Below are positions 61,663 to 64,000 of a DNA stretch of 64,000 nucleotides, one piece after another. The stretch comes from Nitrospira sp. (GTDB taxonomy: Bacteria > Nitrospirota > Nitrospiria > Nitrospirales > Nitrospiraceae). The notes under the pieces were generated by a model. It had not been told where the DNA came from. It ran no database searches and worked only from the letters and a program-made list of their open reading frames with translations. The stretch covers positions 1 to 64,000 of the forward strand of contig JAFEBH010000004.1 of the NCBI GenBank assembly GCA_018242765.1, in the 5' to 3' direction. Every line of letters starts with the position of its first letter. Within the stretch, counting starts at the first letter, position 1. The position numbers and the translations under genes were made by a program.

Positions 61663-62175
61663 TTACGGTAAGGGCGCTGACCGGATGCGCGTGGCGTCGA
61701 TGGTGCTTGGGCCGGAGAAGACGATGTTGCCCGCAGCATCTTGAATCTCTACCAAAATGGTTCCTTGAAGTTGTTCACCACCGCGGATCAATTGAAACTG
61801 ATACCGCACCTTTTCCTTACCAATCACAATGCCCGGCGAGGTGGGATGATCAGGAGCGCCTTGGTAGAGCAGCACAATCGTGGCCTCGAATCCGCCGTTC
61901 TTCGAACGGCGCCACTCCCCATGACCTGTGGTGGCCAGCAGAGGGCCAAGCGGAGACTCCGGCAGATAGAGTCGACGTGACTCGACGAGATTGCCGTCTG
62001 CACCGAACGTCAAGAGGGTCGTCAACGGAGGAAGCGATGCCGTAGTTGAGCGGGCGACTCCTTCCCACGAGCCTGTTGGCGTCCGATCTTCATGGGCAAA
62101 TGCAGGTACTACGACTAGCCCAGCCAACACAAGCCCAATCGCACACACCACCCTTCTCACATGATGAAACTTCAT
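61663..62175 (-). CDS. Exported protein, function unknown
   Basis: A 170-residue protein from ATG 62175 with a signal peptide (about residues 1-27, VVCAIGLVLAGLVVVPAFA). The mature part is beta-rich: GSWEGVARSTTASLPPLTTL, GHGEWRRSKNGGFEATIVLLY, then QLQGTILVEIQDAAGNIVF. No family was recognised; similar small exported proteins that describe dosage or pigment-like barrels are common. Divergent from the AsmA-like gene with about 100 bases between. Confidence 0.65.
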   Translation of the reverse strand: MKFHHVRRVVCAIGLVLAGLVVVPAFAHEDRTPTGSWEGVARSTTASLPPLTTLLTFGADGNLVESRRLYLPESPLGPLLATTGHGEWRRSKNGGFEATIVLLYQGAPDHPTSPGIVIGKEKVRYQFQLIRGGEQLQGTILVEIQDAAGNIVFSGPSTIDATRIRSAPLP

Positions 62176-62273
62176 AGTGACCTTCCTGGCTAACAAAATT
62201 TTTGTATTTTTAGGCACCTCCCTCGGATTCGTCAAGTCAGTCCCCGGTCAGGAAGGTGTAGGCTTACCACTTC

Positions 62274-62936
62274 TTGGCCCACGAGAGACACATTAGCTCG
62301 GCAATTCGTTACTACGGACCCGACATCACTGGCGTATCGGTCACGCTCTCAAACGCTAAGATCAATCCCCTCGACGGCAAAGCAGCTTTGTATGGTGTGG
62401 TGCTCGGTAATCCGGATGGTTTCAAGACCAAACAGGCTCTGTCGCTCGGCGAAGTCGGTGTAACACTCGATATTGGTTCGCTCACGACGGACGTGATCCG
62501 GATCAAAGAACTCACCCTTATCAAACCGGAGATCACGTACGAGTACGCCTCGGGCAAAAGCAACCTCGATGTACTGCAACAAAACATTGAACGTTCAATC
62601 GGCCAAGAGCAAGACACCAGGAAGAACCGTCGGGACTCGGAATCCGGCAAGAAACTCATCATCAAACATGTGCACGTGAAGAACGCGACAGCCCGCATGA
62701 GTACCGAGCTGCCTGGTGGCGAAGCCGTCTCGGTGCCGATCCCTGACTTGCACCTGCAAGACATCGGCAGGAAATCAGACGGAGTCACAGCCGGTGAAGT
62801 CACCAAACAGATCCTCGGCCCGATCATTCAGCGAGTCAGCACGGCGATGGTAGCAGTTGGTGTACATACCACGAGCAAAACCATCCAGAACGCGGTGGAC
62901 TCCGCGACTCAGACCATCAAGGATCTCTTCAAGTAG
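62274..62936 (+). CDS. AsmA-like protein lacking its N-terminal membrane anchor
   Basis: A 220-residue frame (TTG start 62274) reads AIRYYGPDITGVSVTLSNAK, then INPLDGKAALYGVVLGNPDGFKT and later LTLIKPEITYEYASGKSNLD, the pattern of periplasmic AsmA/DUF748-type proteins. Those normally begin with a hydrophobic segment before this point; the codons upstream here do not encode one. So it may be a remnant, or a start is missed. No ribosome site. Confidence 0.5.
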   Translation: MAHERHISSAIRYYGPDITGVSVTLSNAKINPLDGKAALYGVVLGNPDGFKTKQALSLGEVGVTLDIGSLTTDVIRIKELTLIKPEITYEYASGKSNLDVLQQNIERSIGQEQDTRKNRRDSESGKKLIIKHVHVKNATARMSTELPGGEAVSVPIPDLHLQDIGRKSDGVTAGEVTKQILGPIIQRVSTAMVAVGVHTTSKTIQNAVDSATQTIKDLFK

Positions 62937-63101
62937 CCGGATGCTGGTCAAGTCTCGCCTGATCCAAGGCCGCATTCCCCCTCTTTTTGCGGTCTAGAAA
63001 AACACCGCCTGTTTCAGTACACTCTCCCGAAACCTTCACTCGTTTCCTGAAAGGAAAGGGGTGCCGCATCACGACTTCATGATCTTGTCGCGAGGATTTC
63101 C

Positions 63102-63512
63102 ATGGGATTTCTCAGCAAACTTCTGGATATGCCGTCGTTCAATGGCGCGACCAACGCGCTCCTCGTCGAGTTGGCTTTGCTTGAATTTACAGAGTCAGAG
63201 CGGACCCAGCTGAAAGGCCGTGTCGTTGAGCTCTATCACACCTATCGTGCTGCGGATGGCACCATGGAAGCAGCCATGGTCGAGCTGAATCAAATACCCC
63301 GCTTCTTCCAATTGAACCTGGTAGCCCTTGCCATGAAGGACCTTGGATTGAAGCCGCCTCTCAAAAAAGAAAAACTGCAGAAAGTTCATGATCCGTTCGA
63401 TCCCAATCACGCGGATGAACGCGCGCTGAACGCAGTCGCACGACGATTGAAATGGCAACACGGGATCGAAATTTGGATTCGTGAAGAGCCCATCAGTTTT
63501 GATTCCTGGTAA
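63102..63512 (+). CDS. Conserved-looking protein, function unknown
   Basis: A 136-residue soluble protein from ATG 63102, GAGG eight bases before. It is Leu-rich and helical in the first half (LLVELALLEFTESERTQLKG) and ends WQHGIEIWIREEPISFDSW. No recognised motif or Cys cluster. It precedes the Skp-like gene by 84 bases, with a short hairpin between. Confidence 0.6.
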   Translation: MGFLSKLLDMPSFNGATNALLVELALLEFTESERTQLKGRVVELYHTYRAADGTMEAAMVELNQIPRFFQLNLVALAMKDLGLKPPLKKEKLQKVHDPFDPNHADERALNAVARRLKWQHGIEIWIREEPISFDSW

Positions 63513-63555
63513 CCGGTCATTCGCTTGACAGAGCAATTGATCCACAGTTATTCTG

Positions 63556-63573
63556 CCGAGGCTTCCTCGGTTT
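63556..63573 (+). terminator. Short hairpin terminator between the unknown gene and the Skp-like gene
   Basis: Perfect arms CCGAGG (63556-63561) and CCTCGG (63565-63570), 3-base loop, followed by TTTAG. Weak but well placed. Confidence 0.5.
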
Positions 63574-63596
63574 AGTGACCACATACAGGAGACGCC

Positions 63597-64000
63597 ATGT
63601 CCATTTCTGCTTTTCGGGCACTGTTGCTTGCCGTGCTGTTTGTTTCCATCCCTCTCCTCGTTGCCTCATTCAGTCACGCGGCGGAATTCAAGATGGGGGT
63701 CGTGGACCCGCAATCGGTGTTAGAAAAGTCCAAGGCAGGAAAGCGGGCGCTCGAAGGGCTGAAAGAATATGTGTCGACCAGGCAGAAGCTCCTGGCCAAG
63801 GATGAGGAGGAGCTTCGCAATACAGAGAAGCAACTGAAAGATCAAACCCTCAACAAGTGGACCGACACAGAGAAGAAGGAAAAGGAGGGGCAATTCCGAG
63901 GGAAGGTTCAGGACTTCCAGAAGCGCGCGCAAGAATTCAATGCGGAACTTCAGAAAAAACAAAAAGAATTAGTTGACGAGTATATGAAGAAGATCTCAAC
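63597..64000 (+). CDS. OmpH/Skp-family periplasmic chaperone, cut by the window edge
   Basis: From ATG 63597 behind AGGAGA the frame remains open to the end of the window (134 codons). It has a signal peptide (about residues 1-28, FRALLLAVLFVSIPLLVAS), then KMGVVDPQSVLEKSKAGKRA, and a long Lys/Glu/Gln-rich coiled coil, the Skp/OmpH pattern. Skp carries outer-membrane proteins such as LptD across the periplasm. The C-terminal tentacle end is outside the window. Confidence 0.9.
   Translation, partial: MSISAFRALLLAVLFVSIPLLVASFSHAAEFKMGVVDPQSVLEKSKAGKRALEGLKEYVSTRQKLLAKDEEELRNTEKQLKDQTLNKWTDTEKKEKEGQFRGKVQDFQKRAQEFNAELQKKQKELVDEYMKKIS

Noticed and set aside
1..64000. tRNA, rRNA, tmRNA, RNase P RNA, SRP RNA and CRISPR arrays
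   Set aside because: I looked for T-loop patterns, conserved RNA cores and regularly spaced repeats and found none convincing; a covariance search could still reveal something.

Overview
The window reads as one contiguous piece of a Gram-negative chromosome, most likely from the phylum Nitrospirota and probably a Nitrospira-like nitrite oxidiser. This is an inference from gene content and coding style, not from a marker gene. In support are an outer-membrane lipopolysaccharide exporter (lptD), a Skp/OmpH chaperone, MacAB, many exported proteins and lipoproteins, sigma-54 machinery, a DUF507 pair, and a moa operon (nitrite oxidoreductases need molybdenum cofactor). I saw no rRNA, tRNA or CRISPR array.

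Layout. 1-1.1 kb: a small accessory patch with the tail of an IS3-type transposase, a radC remnant and a complete higBA toxin-antitoxin module with its own promoter/operator. 1.2-4.6 kb: macA-macB efflux genes (minus strand). 4.8-15.4 kb: a long, tightly packed minus-strand housekeeping run, read in the order tsaD, hflX, nth, yicC, gmk, rpoZ, coaBC, a TPR gene, aroQ, efp, accB, accC, with many 4-base stop/start overlaps. 15.4-19.2 kb: clpC, with its own promoter and a very strong terminator, divergent from nadK. 19.2-28.7 kb: a ferredoxin-NADP-reductase-like flavoprotein, lipoproteins, a cyclophilin, an exported beta-propeller, tatC, DUF465, rimI, tsaB, a LolB/DUF4292-like lipoprotein and radA. 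28.9-32 kb: two tandem DUF3391/HD-GYP proteins, then a tiny zinc-ribbon protein behind a near-consensus sigma-54 promoter.

32-40.7 kb is an accessory type I restriction-modification island (minus strand: hsdR, hsdS, an AlbA_2/COG2865 ATP-binding gene, an hsdM relic, a DUF6883-DUF4926 pair, then the main hsdM). It is visibly decaying: a one-base frameshift in the AlbA_2 gene, an in-frame TAG near the end of hsdM, and REP-like repeats inserted in both hsdM copies. 40.8-43.8 kb holds small exported and cytoplasmic genes (HAD-like, Bcp, TPR lipoprotein, two DUF507, a cyclophilin-like protein). 43.8-47.5 kb (plus strand) holds a YprB-type exonuclease coupled to a PP2C phosphatase, then an exported NTF2/SnoaL-like protein and an exported protein that appears to keep all six copper ligands of peptidylglycine monooxygenase (PHM).

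47.7-51.7 kb is a signalling cluster: GAF histidine kinase, sigma-54 activator and RpfG-type REC-HD-GYP protein, the last behind a possible sigma-54 promoter. 52-64 kb: recN, trxA, lptD, folC, accD, then the moaC, moaDE fusion and moaA operon behind a strong promoter, small exported proteins, an N-terminally truncated AsmA-like gene, and the start of a Skp/OmpH gene cut by the window edge.

The most interesting items are the PHM-like secreted protein, the sigma-54-driven zinc-ribbon micro-protein, an apparent non-AUG start for hflX, the decaying and rearranged restriction island with its captured DUF6883/DUF4926 pair, the MoaD-MoaE fusion with a buried Gly-Gly, and the leaderless look of higB.
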